Positions 1-7,704 of a stretch of 31,528 bases of DNA are shown here, one piece after another. The DNA is from JBEDUK01 sp040414485. GTDB taxonomy: Bacteria; Actinomycetota; UBA4738. How positions within the stretch are numbered: the stretch's first letter is position 1; every line of letters starts with the position of its first letter. The notes beneath the pieces are model-generated. The model was given only the letters and a program-made list of their open reading frames with translations. It was not told the DNA's origin and ran no database searches. The position numbers and the translations under genes are program-made. The DNA lies in NCBI GenBank assembly GCA_040414485.1, contig JBEDUK010000107.1:1-31528 (forward strand), read 5' to 3'.

Positions 1-1792
1 CGTGATACGCGAGGAACGCGATCTCTCCCTCGGCCTGCTTGCGGTCGGAGATGTCCACCATCACGCCCTGCCAGAACTGCGGCTTGCCGTGCTCGTCCTC
101 CATGAGGATCGCCTCGTCGCGCACCCAAACCACGCGGCCGTCCCGGGCGGTCATCCGGTATTCGACGACGAACGGGTCGCCCGTCTCGTTCGCGTGGGTG
201 GACGCGCGAAGCACGTCGTCGCGGTCGTCCGCGTGCAGCAGCGAGATCCACAGGCCGGGCAGCGTGCGCCATTCCGCCTGGGAGTACCCGAGCAAGTCCT
301 GCGCCTGGGGGCTCATGTAGATCGCGGAGCGGTCGGAGTTCATCTGCGCCACGTAGGTCACGGCGGGGATCTGCTCGACCAGGGTCCGGAATCGAACCTC
401 GGCCTCACGCAACTGACGCTCGGCGCGCTTGCGTTCGGTGATGTTGTCGGCCATGACCAGCGACGCCTTGCGCCGGTCGTACTCGAGCGTGTGTGAGGTG
501 ATCTCCACGTCGATCAGAGTCCCGTCCTTCGCCCGATGGCGCCACTCACCGCTCCGCTCGAACGCGCCACGGTTCCGCAGCATGTCGATGAGGAGGCGGT
601 CCACCTCCTCCTGCGTGCAGACGTCGGTGATCCCCATGCTCAGGAATTCCTCGCGCGAGTAGCCATAGAGGTCGACCGCGGCGTCGTTCACCGCCAGGAA
701 CTTCAGCGTGTCGCGGTCGTAGGCCCACATCGGCAGCGGGTTGTTCGCGAAGAGCATGCCGAAGCTCGAACGCAGGCCCTCTTCGGCCTGCTTGCGGCGC
801 GTGATGTCGAGCGTCACGCCGCGGAGCTGGCGCACGCGGCCGTCGGGGTCGCGCACCGGCGTCACGCGGTCGGTGACCCAGACCACGCCGTTGTCCGAGC
901 TCATCAGGCGGTATTCGAACTGTGCGCGCTTGCCCGCGCTCGCGACCTCGCCGTACTTCCGTGTCGCCTTCTGCCGGTCCTCGGGGTGGGTGACCTTGCC
1001 GCGGAAGCCGGGCTCGGTGAGCCAGCGGTCGACCGGGTAGCCGAGGATGCGCTCGGCGGGATGGCTGACGAAGTAGAACTGGTGCCCCGCGGCGTCGGAC
1101 TCCCACACGATCGCGTCGAGGTCCCACACGATGTCCTGGAAGCGCCGGCGCTGGCCTTCGATCTCGATCACGCGGGCGCTCTGCTCGGCGGCCACCTGAC
1201 GCAGCATGCGGCTGACCAGCAGGGCGACTCCCAGGCCGATCACGGCGAGCAGGATCGGCGGGAGGGGGTTCGGCACGTCGTGGGTGTGGATGCCGTTCCA
1301 GGCCTCGGCGATGACGAATCCGCTCGCGATCACGGCCCAGGCGACCAGGGCGCCCCTGCCTCCGGCCACGAGCGCGCCCTCGATGACCACGAAGAGGGCG
1401 AGCGGCGCGAGCGCGTGGGCCGGATCGCCGGCGAAGGCCCACAGGAGGTAGACGGCGCAGCCGGCGTCGACGGCGAGTGCGGCGCGCGCGAGCTTCGGCG
1501 AACCGCCGGTGCCCCCCGGCCCCGGCGCGCCGAACTGCATGATGGAAAGGATGGCCAGGCCCACCGCGATGGCGAGGCCGGAGAGAACGGCCCACCGCGG
1601 CACGTCGGGGCCGGGGAACCACGACGCGGTCAGGATGTCCGCTGCCAGGACGGCTGCGGCGGCGAGACGGCACGCGGGGATGAACCGCCGCGCGGCGGTG
1701 ATGCCGCCCGCGGACCAGGGCGTCCGCGTGTGCACGGTGCTCGTGGGCTTCGTGCCGGCGCTCATGCCGGCGCTGGTGCGTGTGATGGCCAT
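1..1792 (-). CDS. Membrane-anchored multi-PAS sensor protein, probable GGDEF family (3' part cut off by window edge)
   Basis: The visible part is 597 residues, read from an ATG at 1792 to the left edge. Residues about 37-195 are hydrophobic, with some five membrane segments. Three PAS/PAC units follow at about 215-335, 345-457 and 465-587. Each ends in a typical PAC signature (LDITRRKQAE, DNITERKRAE, VDISDRKQAE). The last readable residues, EIAFLAYH, match the usual lead-in to a GGDEF domain, so the missing part is inferred to be a diguanylate cyclase, possibly with EAL. A histidine kinase is less likely. The PAS domains would sense a small ligand, redox state or light, but nothing visible identifies the signal. 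A GGAGG lies about 16 bases before the ATG, rather far, so the start is only moderately sure. The next in-frame ATG is Met10. Confidence 0.85.
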   Translation of the reverse strand, partial: MAITRTSAGMSAGTKPTSTVHTRTPWSAGGITAARRFIPACRLAAAAVLAADILTASWFPGPDVPRWAVLSGLAIAVGLAILSIMQFGAPGPGGTGGSPKLARAALAVDAGCAVYLLWAFAGDPAHALAPLALFVVIEGALVAGGRGALVAWAVIASGFVIAEAWNGIHTHDVPNPLPPILLAVIGLGVALLVSRMLRQVAAEQSARVIEIEGQRRRFQDIVWDLDAIVWESDAAGHQFYFVSHPAERILGYPVDRWLTEPGFRGKVTHPEDRQKATRKYGEVASAGKRAQFEYRLMSSDNGVVWVTDRVTPVRDPDGRVRQLRGVTLDITRRKQAEEGLRSSFGMLFANNPLPMWAYDRDTLKFLAVNDAAVDLYGYSREEFLSMGITDVCTQEEVDRLLIDMLRNRGAFERSGEWRHRAKDGTLIDVEITSHTLEYDRRKASLVMADNITERKRAERQLREAEVRFRTLVEQIPAVTYVAQMNSDRSAIYMSPQAQDLLGYSQAEWRTLPGLWISLLHADDRDDVLRASTHANETGDPFVVEYRMTARDGRVVWVRDEAILMEDEHGKPQFWQGVMVDISDRKQAEGEIAFLAYH

Positions 1793-2142
1793 TCGACCGG
1801 GCCAGTCTCCCTCCGGGGTGCGTCCCACCGTCTATCGGACGATCGGTGGGGCGAAGTAAGCGTTGCGGGGGATTCCCTTCGGCCGACGTGAGCGGGTCGA
1901 ACGGCCTCCAGCGGCACCGCGAGCATGGCCGCGCGGCGGGCTCCCGAAGGGCCGCGCCCGCAGGCGACGGCGCAGGCGACGGCGCGTGAGGCGTGCTGCT
2001 ACCATGCGCGTCGAGGGTTCAGCACCGTGGTTCACGAGCAGTACCCTCACCCGGCCGCGTGCCCGACCCCCTCGGGTGCACAGCCGGATCAGGCCGTCGG
2101 GTCCCGGGAGGCCCGTCCCGGCCGGAAAGGAGGGGAATGCAC
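1793..2142. other. Intergenic region between the PAS protein (minus) and the cold-shock gene (plus)
   Basis: About 350 bases with no convincing gene. It contains an inverted repeat CCCACCG/CGGTGGG at about 1825-1851. It also holds two perfect tandem copies of the 12-mer GCAGGCGACGGC (1960-1971 and 1972-1983). A -10-like TACCAT lies at 2000-2005. If that hexamer is the cold-shock gene promoter, the mRNA leader would be about 130 bases. The short reading frames here are arginine-rich and look random. Confidence 0.4.
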
Positions 2143-2346
2143 GTGGCTACAGGTGCGGTGAAGTGGTTCAACGCCGAAAAGGGGTACGGCTTCATCTCGC
2201 AGGACGACGGCCCGGATGTGTTCGTGCACTTCAGTGCGATCGACATGCAGGGCTACAAGACCCTCGAAGAGGGCCAGCGCGTCGAGTTCGAAGTCACCCA
2301 GGGCCAGAAGGGCCCGCAGGCGGCGAACGTCCGGCTGAGCGCCTGA
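2143..2346 (+). CDS. Cold-shock domain protein (CspA family)
   Basis: A 67-residue single cold-shock-domain protein of normal family length. It binds single-stranded RNA and DNA and acts as an RNA chaperone. The RNP1-type motif KGYGFISQ and the RNP2-type motif VFVHFSAI are present, and the N-terminus has the usual GAVKWFN. I chose the GTG at 2143, which gives MATGAVKWF, because AAAGGAGG at 2126-2133 is spaced 9 bases from it. The ATG at 2137 would be only 3 bases from that ribosome site. The gene is monocistronic and ends in a strong hairpin terminator. The long region upstream may form a regulatory 5' leader, as in known cold-shock mRNAs, but this is not shown by the sequence. Confidence 0.95.
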   Translation: MATGAVKWFNAEKGYGFISQDDGPDVFVHFSAIDMQGYKTLEEGQRVEFEVTQGQKGPQAANVRLSA

Positions 2347-2385
2347 CAGGGCGGCTCGACCGACCGACCAAAGCCGTAACGAAGC

Positions 2386-2425
2386 AACAGGCCCCGGCGG
2401 GGGTTCCCGCCGGGGCCTGTTCATT
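2386..2425 (+). terminator. Intrinsic terminator after the cold-shock gene, possibly bidirectional
   Basis: A perfect 15-bp stem AACAGGCCCCGGCGG (2386-2400) pairs with CCGCCGGGGCCTGTT (2407-2421), with a 6-base loop. It is followed by TCATTTCCTG. The convergent gene on the minus strand ends at 2451, so the same hairpin may stop both transcripts. Confidence 0.85.
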
Positions 2426-2450
2426 TCCTGCTTTGTGGAGGGTTGGCGTG

Positions 2451-2729
2451 CTAGCGGCGCGGGCCGCCTCGGCCCGGGCCTCCGCCGCGGCCGTCGCGGG
2501 GTGGGCGGCCCTGCTGGACCGGGATCACCGGGAGCGTCGTCATGAGCGGCGGGTGGCCCGTCCGCTCCATGCGGACCCGGACATAGTCCGGCGTCTGCGT
2601 CCGTTCGATCTCGCGCCAGCCCTCGGACGTCAGGCGCTTCAGGCGCCCCGCGGCCGTCCGGCGCAGCTTGTCGCCGTTCGGCACGCGCACGTACAGGCGC
2701 TCGTATCGAACCTCACGATGGTCGGCCAC
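2451..2729 (-). CDS. Small basic protein with arginine/glycine-rich tail, unknown function
   Basis: A 92-residue protein I do not recognise. Residues 1-60 look folded and basic (MADHREVRYERLYVRVPNG at the start, with several short beta-like stretches). The last 20 or so residues are a disordered RG/GG tail (RGGGPGRGGPRR). Such tails are common on RNA-binding proteins, so an RNA-related role is possible but is inference only. I chose the GTG at 2729 because GGAGG lies five bases before it. A longer reading frame upstream lacks a ribosome site. The gene is convergent with the cold-shock gene and shares its terminator. Confidence 0.6.
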   Translation of the reverse strand: MADHREVRYERLYVRVPNGDKLRRTAAGRLKRLTSEGWREIERTQTPDYVRVRMERTGHPPLMTTLPVIPVQQGRPPRDGRGGGPGRGGPRR

Positions 2730-2765
2730 AGGGTCCTCCGTTCGATGCCGGGTTGTTCGGATCGC

Positions 2766-2795
2766 CCGCCGCGGTGCGACTGGCACCCGCGGCGG
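2766..2795 (-). terminator. GC-rich hairpin just after the diguanylate cyclase gene
   Basis: CCGCCGCGGTGC (2766-2777) pairs with GCACCCGCGGCGG (2783-2795) with one bulged base and a 5-base loop. It sits 10 bases past the stop of the minus-strand GGDEF gene. There is no T-run, so it may stabilise the 3' end rather than terminate transcription. Confidence 0.45.
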
Positions 2796-2805
2796 CCATT
2801 GAAGG

Positions 2806-3858
2806 CTACCAGCGGGAACGCGCTCCGGCGTCTTCCGGCCGAACGAGCCTCCGGCTGCCCCGCCAGACCTCGACGCGGTCGCGGCCGGCCGCCTTCGCCC
2901 GATACAGGGCGGCGTCGGCGCGCGACATGAGGGACTGCGGCGGCTCGCCGTCGTCCCAGCACGCCAGGCCCGCGGAGCACGTCACGCCCTCCGGCACGCG
3001 CGCGCAGAGACGTTCCAGCACCTCTTCGGCGTCCTCCGGCGGACAGTCGCGAAGCAGCAGGGCGAACTCGTCGCCGCCGATCCGCGCCAGCGTGTCGGTC
3101 CTCCGTAGCTGCGTGGACCATGCCAGCGCGATCTCGCGCAGGAGGCGGTCGCCGGCCTGGTGGCCCGCCCGGTCGTTGTAGGCCTTGAAGTGATCGATGT
3201 CGAGCAGGGCGACGGCCATGGGCTCCCCGGCCTTCGCGAAGCGGACCGCCGTCTCGATCTCCTCGTCCCACGCCCGGCGGTTGGACACCGCGGTCAAGTC
3301 ATCGCGGCGGGCGAGCGAACGCAGGTGCCGCGACTGCCGGCGAACCTGCTGCACGACCTGGTAGACCACGACGCCCAGGATCACCGCGGTAGCGAACTGG
3401 AAGATCATCCGGGTGACGCCGCCAGGAACAGGGTCCGGCAGGCGAAGCGCGGCGATGTCCGCGGCCAGGACGGCTCCGAGCAGGGCCAGCAGCTCGGACA
3501 GCGTGCCGTAGAGGGCCAGCCACACGACCGGGAGCAGCGCGGCCTCGCCCGCGTCGAGCACGCGGCCCGGCGGAAGCGTGATGAGAAAGCCGGCGACCAG
3601 GTAGACGAACGGCGGCAGCGCGCGCAGGGTCGGCGGAAGGCGGTCCCACGGAAGGAAGGCCGTGGCGGCCGCGGTGACCACGATCAAGGTGGCGGCGGCG
3701 ACGAACCGGCCACCGTCGATCTGTGCGTACCCCCTGGTCGCGGCCAGGAGCGTGGCGAGGAACGCCGCCACGAGCGGTCCGACCAGCCGAAACAGCGCGT
3801 CGCGGCTGAACGGTTCCTCCGCGGCCCGAAAGTTGATCTGCGCGGGTTCGATCTTCAT
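2806..3858 (-). CDS. Membrane diguanylate cyclase (GGDEF)
   Basis: 350 residues. About six membrane helices fill residues 22-170, and a GGDEF domain spans about 180-335. It makes cyclic di-GMP from two GTP. The signature is intact as RIGGDEF, with GGDEF at 261-265. The metal-binding segment DIDHFKAYND starts near 220. An RxxD inhibitory site (Arg252, Asp255) lies exactly five residues before GGDEF, so product inhibition is expected. No known N-terminal sensor family is recognised. It belongs with the nearby multi-PAS protein in second-messenger signalling. The ATG at 3858 has no clear ribosome site. The 151 bases upstream, to the next gene at 4010, hold a possible promoter but nothing firm. 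Confidence 0.92.
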   Translation of the reverse strand: MKIEPAQINFRAAEEPFSRDALFRLVGPLVAAFLATLLAATRGYAQIDGGRFVAAATLIVVTAAATAFLPWDRLPPTLRALPPFVYLVAGFLITLPPGRVLDAGEAALLPVVWLALYGTLSELLALLGAVLAADIAALRLPDPVPGGVTRMIFQFATAVILGVVVYQVVQQVRRQSRHLRSLARRDDLTAVSNRRAWDEEIETAVRFAKAGEPMAVALLDIDHFKAYNDRAGHQAGDRLLREIALAWSTQLRRTDTLARIGGDEFALLLRDCPPEDAEEVLERLCARVPEGVTCSAGLACWDDGEPPQSLMSRADAALYRAKAAGRDRVEVWRGSRRLVRPEDAGARSRW

Positions 3859-4009
3859 CGCGTGCCTGCGCCGCCATTCGCCTCAAGACGGCCGTTGGAC
3901 GCCGTCGTGGTCCCGACAGACATCTTTTCGGCCGAATGCGACCAAACGTGTAGGTGTGAGCAGGAATTTTGTCGGTCCAAAGGCGTAGGCGGCGGTCCGG
4001 CCGGCGCCT

Positions 4010-4996
4010 TCAGAGCGCGACGTCCACGCCGCGGCCCGTGGCCCGCGCGCGCCGCAGGACCAGCGATGCCGCTGCCGCGTCCTCCACGGCGACGCCGACG
4101 GACTTGTACACCGTGACCTCCGCGTCGCCTCCCCGGCCACGGCGCGTGCCGGTGATCACTTCGCCGACCTCCACGACGTCGCCCTCCTCGAGCAGCCCGG
4201 ACCGGATCGCGCCGGACAGTTCGTTCGCTCCTGCCGGGAAGGCGCCCAGGGCCGAGGCGCGGGACTCGACCGCCACCACCGCCGCCATCTCGACGACGGC
4301 GTCGTCGAACTCGCCCCCGGTCGGGTGGACGCCGACCGAATTGACGTGCGCTCCCGGCGAGAGCCAGTCGCCGCGAACGACCGGGTCTGGCGAATGGGTG
4401 CACGCGCAGACGACGTCGGCGTCGCGAACGGCCGCCTCGAACGAGCCGGCGACCGTCACCGGGATCGTAATGCCTGACGATTGCAGTTCTCGGGCCAGCG
4501 CGTCGGCCTTGGCTTCGTCGCGGCCGGCCAGACGGATCTCGGCGAACGTCCGCACCCTGGGGACGGCGCGGAGGTGGCTGCGCGCCTGCACGCCGGTGCC
4601 CAGGATCGCCAGAACGCGCGCGTCCTCGCGGGCGAGGATTCGTGTGGCCAGCGCGGACGCCGCCCCCGTCCGCGTCGCCGTGATCTCGGTGCCGTCCATG
4701 ACCGCCACGACGGCCCCGGTCGAGGGGTCGAAGGCCACCACGACCGCCTGGTGCGTCGGCAGATCCGTGCCGGCGTTCGCCGGGTAGAGCGTGACCAGCT
4801 TCGTCGTCAGCGCGCCGGCCGATGGCACGAACGCGGGCATGACGCCCAGGTATCCGCCGCCCGCACCCGGAACCCCGCTGCGGGGCGGCATCTCGGCGCC
4901 GCCGGCCGACAGGTCGGCGAGGGCGGACGCGACCGCCTCGACCAGGTCGTCCGGATCGAGGAGCGCCGCCACATCCTCTCGGCTGAGCACCAGCAC
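4010..4996 (-). CDS. Ornithine cyclodeaminase / mu-crystallin family protein
   Basis: 328 residues, normal for the family. These NAD(P)-dependent enzymes act on ornithine, alanine, or cyclic imines, and the sequence does not settle which. The Rossmann motif GTGVQA is at 133-138. Other family features are Arg39 in PPRSG, Lys66 in TTKLVTLYP, Arg109 in TATRTGA, and the NSVGVHPTGGEFDD segment. The start is GTG at 4996, with an in-frame alternative GTG two codons later. Neither has a strong ribosome site. It is transcribed away from ribF, and only 63 bases separate the two starts. The name ornithine cyclodeaminase should be read as family-level. Confidence 0.88.
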   Translation of the reverse strand: MLVLSREDVAALLDPDDLVEAVASALADLSAGGAEMPPRSGVPGAGGGYLGVMPAFVPSAGALTTKLVTLYPANAGTDLPTHQAVVVAFDPSTGAVVAVMDGTEITATRTGAASALATRILAREDARVLAILGTGVQARSHLRAVPRVRTFAEIRLAGRDEAKADALARELQSSGITIPVTVAGSFEAAVRDADVVCACTHSPDPVVRGDWLSPGAHVNSVGVHPTGGEFDDAVVEMAAVVAVESRASALGAFPAGANELSGAIRSGLLEEGDVVEVGEVITGTRRGRGGDAEVTVYKSVGVAVEDAAAASLVLRRARATGRGVDVAL

Positions 4997-5043
4997 GCCG
5001 CGTCATCATGGCGAACCTCACCGGGCTGCGCCAGCAGGCTTGT

Positions 5044-5049
5044 TACGCT
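5044..5049 (+). promoter_or_regulatory. -10 box of ribF
   Basis: TACGCT lies 10 bases before the ribF ATG. This spacing predicts a transcript starting only a few bases before the start codon. No ribosome site is visible. The -35 region is weak. Confidence 0.5.
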
Positions 5050-5059
5050 CCGACGACCC

Positions 5060-6007
5060 ATGGAGATCCGGCAGGGCCCATCGCCCCACGCTCGCACGGA
5101 CGGTCCGTCGGCGGTCACGATCGGATTCTTCGACGGCGTCCATCGCGGGCACCAGGCCGTGATCTCGACGGCGGTCGGGCGCGCGCGGGCGAGCGGCCTG
5201 ACGTCGGTCGCGGTCACGTTCGACCGGCATCCGCGTTCGGTGCTCCATCCCGGTTCGGGCCCTCCGCTGATCACGACGCCCGAGCGTAGGGCCGAGCTGA
5301 TCGCCTCGCTCGGGGTCGACGTCCTGGTCGTGCTCCGCTTCGATCAGGAGCTCGCCTCCTGGCCGGCCGAACGATTCGTGAAGGAGTTCCTGGCCGGGGA
5401 TCTGCAAGCGCGCCGGGTCGTGGTCGGGGCGAACTTCACGTTCGGAAACCGGGCGCTCGGAACCATCGACACGCTGCGCGAGATGGGCCTCGAACTGGGC
5501 TTCGGGGCCGAGGACGTGTCGCTCATGGAGATGGACGGCCGCGTGCTCTCGTCGTCGTCGATCCGGGAATCCGTTGCGGATGGTCGGCTTGCCTGGCCGA
5601 CCGAGGCGCTCGGCCGGCCGTTCGCCGTCGACGGCCGCGTGGTCACCGGCGCCGGCCGCGGGGTCACGCTGGGGTTCCCCACCGCGAACCTCGAGATCCC
5701 ACCCCGAATGCTGCTCCCCGGCCGGGGGATCTACGCCGGGCGGGCCATCGTGTCGGGGCGGGCGCATCCGGCGGCCATCGACGTGGGTACGAACCCGACC
5801 TTCGGCGACGAGCCGCTGCACGTGGAGGCCTTCCTCCTCGACTTCGACGACGATCTCCGCGACCAGCCGATCTCGGTGCAGTTCCTGGAGCGCCTCCGCG
5901 ACGAGGTGCGGTTCGAATCGCCCGACGACCTGGTCGCCCAGATGCGCGACGACGTGGCCCGGACGCGCGCCATCGCGGGCGGCGGAACGGGCGAGGAGCC
6001 GGCATGA
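5060..6007 (+). CDS. ribF: Bifunctional riboflavin kinase / FAD synthetase RibF
   Basis: 315 residues. It converts riboflavin to FMN and FMN to FAD in the cytoplasm. The N-terminal adenylyltransferase domain carries FDGVHRGH at 24-31 and a second nucleotide motif SSSSIRE. The C-terminal flavokinase domain carries GFPTANLEIP near 203-212. I chose the ATG at 5060 because it places the FDGVH motif at the usual distance, although longer open frame exists upstream. No Shine-Dalgarno is visible, which fits a near-leaderless message from the -10 box at 5044. It overlaps capA by four bases (ATGA). RibF usually lies directly beside rpsO and pnp. Here capA intervenes. Confidence 0.96.
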   Translation: MEIRQGPSPHARTDGPSAVTIGFFDGVHRGHQAVISTAVGRARASGLTSVAVTFDRHPRSVLHPGSGPPLITTPERRAELIASLGVDVLVVLRFDQELASWPAERFVKEFLAGDLQARRVVVGANFTFGNRALGTIDTLREMGLELGFGAEDVSLMEMDGRVLSSSSIRESVADGRLAWPTEALGRPFAVDGRVVTGAGRGVTLGFPTANLEIPPRMLLPGRGIYAGRAIVSGRAHPAAIDVGTNPTFGDEPLHVEAFLLDFDDDLRDQPISVQFLERLRDEVRFESPDDLVAQMRDDVARTRAIAGGGTGEEPA

Positions 6008-7098
6008 GCCACCGGCCGGCGCCGCGCTACGGCCGGCGGCGATTCTTCGCGCTGGCCGGCCTGACCGCCGTCGCCGGCGCGGGGGTCGTGGTCGCGCGGG
6101 CGATCGGTGATCACGGAACCCAGGCGGGCGGACCGGCGTCGTCGCCGTCCGGCACCGGCGGGGCTCGGTCCCCGGCGGGCGCCGCGGCGTCGAACGGCGG
6201 AGCGACGATCTCCACGCACACGCCGACACCGATGAAGGCGAAGGGTCCGCTGCTGATCCACGGGGCGGGCGACACCAACCTCGACCCGAGCTACATCCCG
6301 GCCTTCCGCACCTACGGCTACGAGCACGCGTGGAGCGGCCTGGACGGCCTGTTCGAACGCGACGACCTCTCGGTGGTCAACTGCGAGTGCGCGGTGTCGA
6401 CCCGCGGCTCGCAGTCCTCGGACAAGCCGTTCCACTTTCGAGGCGATCCCGCGGCGCTCCCGGCCATGAAGGCGGCGGGCGTGGACGCGGCGAACCTCGG
6501 CAACAATCACGCCTACGACTACGGGCCGGAGGCGCTGCTCGACACCGTCGCGCACATGAAGGCGAACGGCATCGCCCCGGTGGGCGCGGGCCGGAACCCG
6601 GCCGCTGCGAATGCGCCCGCCGTCTTCGAGCGCAACGGGTGGACGATCGCGGTGATCGGGTTCGACAAGGTCGTCGACCCGTGGCCGACCGCGGTCGCCG
6701 CGCCCGGGCACCCCGGAACCGCCGACGGACACGACCTGGACGCGATGGTTCGCGCGACCGCCTCGGCGAAGAAGGACGCCGACCTGGTGATCGTGTGCAT
6801 CCATTGGGGTGTCGAGCTCGACACCGCCCCGCGCGCCGATGACGTGGCCCTGGGCAACCGGCTGGTCGACTCCGGCGCGGACGTCATCTTCGGCGGCCAC
6901 GCACATCGTCTGCAGCCCCTGGGAACGCGCAACGGCAGGCCGATCTTCTACAGCCTGGGCAACTTCGTCTGGCCGAACTTCTCGGTGGCCGGTGCGACGA
7001 CGGCCGTCGCCGAGGTGCGCGTCAGGCCGCAGCGGCGCTTCACGGGCAGGCTGCTGCCGGCGTACATCAGCTCGCCCGGCCATCCGGTCCTTCGATGA
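6004..7098 (+). CDS. CapA-family exported protein with Tat signal
   Basis: 364 residues. The N-terminus has a twin-arginine signal (RRRFFALAG from residue 11, then a hydrophobic stretch to about 32), so export in folded form is likely. A low-complexity Gly/Ser/Ala linker follows, then a CapA / PGA_cap domain of the metallophosphatase fold. Family motifs include NNHAYDYG, HWGVELD, GGHAHRLQP and YSLGNFVWP. Family members take part in poly-gamma-glutamate or capsule anchoring, or act as cell-surface phosphodiesterases. No capBC genes are nearby, so a capsule role is not supported by context. It is translationally coupled to ribF (ATGA overlap). Confidence 0.9.
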   Translation: MSHRPAPRYGRRRFFALAGLTAVAGAGVVVARAIGDHGTQAGGPASSPSGTGGARSPAGAAASNGGATISTHTPTPMKAKGPLLIHGAGDTNLDPSYIPAFRTYGYEHAWSGLDGLFERDDLSVVNCECAVSTRGSQSSDKPFHFRGDPAALPAMKAAGVDAANLGNNHAYDYGPEALLDTVAHMKANGIAPVGAGRNPAAANAPAVFERNGWTIAVIGFDKVVDPWPTAVAAPGHPGTADGHDLDAMVRATASAKKDADLVIVCIHWGVELDTAPRADDVALGNRLVDSGADVIFGGHAHRLQPLGTRNGRPIFYSLGNFVWPNFSVAGATTAVAEVRVRPQRRFTGRLLPAYISSPGHPVLR

Positions 7099-7136
7099 CC
7101 CCTCTGAGCGCCCGCAGGCTGCGCGAGATCGTCTGC

Positions 7137-7142
7137 TACCCT
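7137..7142 (+). promoter_or_regulatory. -10 box of rpsO
   Basis: TACCCT lies 11 bases before the rpsO ATG. It would give a leader of only about four bases, and no Shine-Dalgarno is present. The -35 is poorly conserved. Confidence 0.5.
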
Positions 7143-7153
7143 TGTCCGGACCC

Positions 7154-7423
7154 ATGGCATTGACGAAGGAATCCAAGACCGCGCTGATCAGCGACCACCG
7201 CAGGAGCGAGACCGACACCGGCTCGCCCGAGGTGCAGGTCGCCATCCTCACCACGCGCATCCAGGAGCTGACGGAGCATCTGCGGTCGCACAAGAGCGAC
7301 CACCATTCGCGCCGCGGACTGCTGCAGATGGTGGGCAAGCGCCGTCGGCTGCTCGAGTACCTCAAGCGCGAGGACATCGAACGATACCGGGCGCTGATCC
7401 AGCGCCTGGGGCTGCGGCGCTGA
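7154..7423 (+). CDS. rpsO: 30S ribosomal protein S15
   Basis: 89 residues, exactly the usual length. It is a primary 16S rRNA-binding protein of the small subunit platform. Typical segments are DTGSPEVQVAILTTRI, HLRSHKSDHHSRRGL and KRRRLLEYLKRED. It is followed by its own hairpin terminator and then pnp, the widely conserved rpsO-pnp order. The ATG has no upstream ribosome site, in keeping with the close -10 box at 7137. Confidence 0.98.
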   Translation: MALTKESKTALISDHRRSETDTGSPEVQVAILTTRIQELTEHLRSHKSDHHSRRGLLQMVGKRRRLLEYLKREDIERYRALIQRLGLRR

Positions 7424-7433
7424 GCGCACACGC

Positions 7434-7459
7434 AAGGGGCGGCGAGGCCGCCCCTTCTT
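7434..7459 (+). terminator. Intrinsic terminator after rpsO
   Basis: A perfect 10-bp stem AAGGGGCGGC (7434-7443) pairs with GCCGCCCCTT (7447-7456), with loop GAG. It is followed by CTTCTTCAT. It separates rpsO from pnp. Confidence 0.85.
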
Positions 7460-7526
7460 CATAGGGGAGGGAGCTGCCTACAGACCTAATCGACAAGCGA
7501 AACGAACAGGAGCGGGCGGAGAGAGC

Positions 7527-7606
7527 GGGTCAGTTATCAGTTGCGGACCCCGGACGACGCCGAAGCCGGCGCCTTGAAGCCGAGGCCCACCACTGAGAAC
7601 TGACCC
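7527..7606 (+). ncRNA. Long inverted repeat in the rpsO-pnp intergenic region (candidate pnp leader hairpin)
   Basis: GGGTCAGTTATCAGTTG (7527-7543) pairs with CCACTGAGAACTGACCC (7590-7606). There are 15 pairs and two mismatches around a 46-base GC-rich loop that can itself fold. It lies between the rpsO terminator and the pnp ribosome site at 7691. In enterobacteria the same place holds an RNase III hairpin that mediates PNPase autocontrol. A similar role here is only inferred by position. Confidence 0.45.
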
Positions 7607-7704
7607 TCCCGCCCTGTACCGCTCCAGCGCGAATCATTCGCGATCACTCGAAGGAGCGCGGGCATACGACAGGCGTGGCCCGCAGGAATCAGGAGGGATC
7701 CCCC

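Noticed and set aside
546..1673. 375-codon minus-strand ORF in the first gene region
   Set aside because: The adjacent frame on the same strand encodes three clear PAS domains and runs open to the window edge. This one is its frame-shifted shadow.
1832..2050. 72-codon minus-strand ORF before the cold-shock gene
   Set aside because: It is arginine-rich, with no ribosome site or recognisable pattern. It probably reflects GC content.
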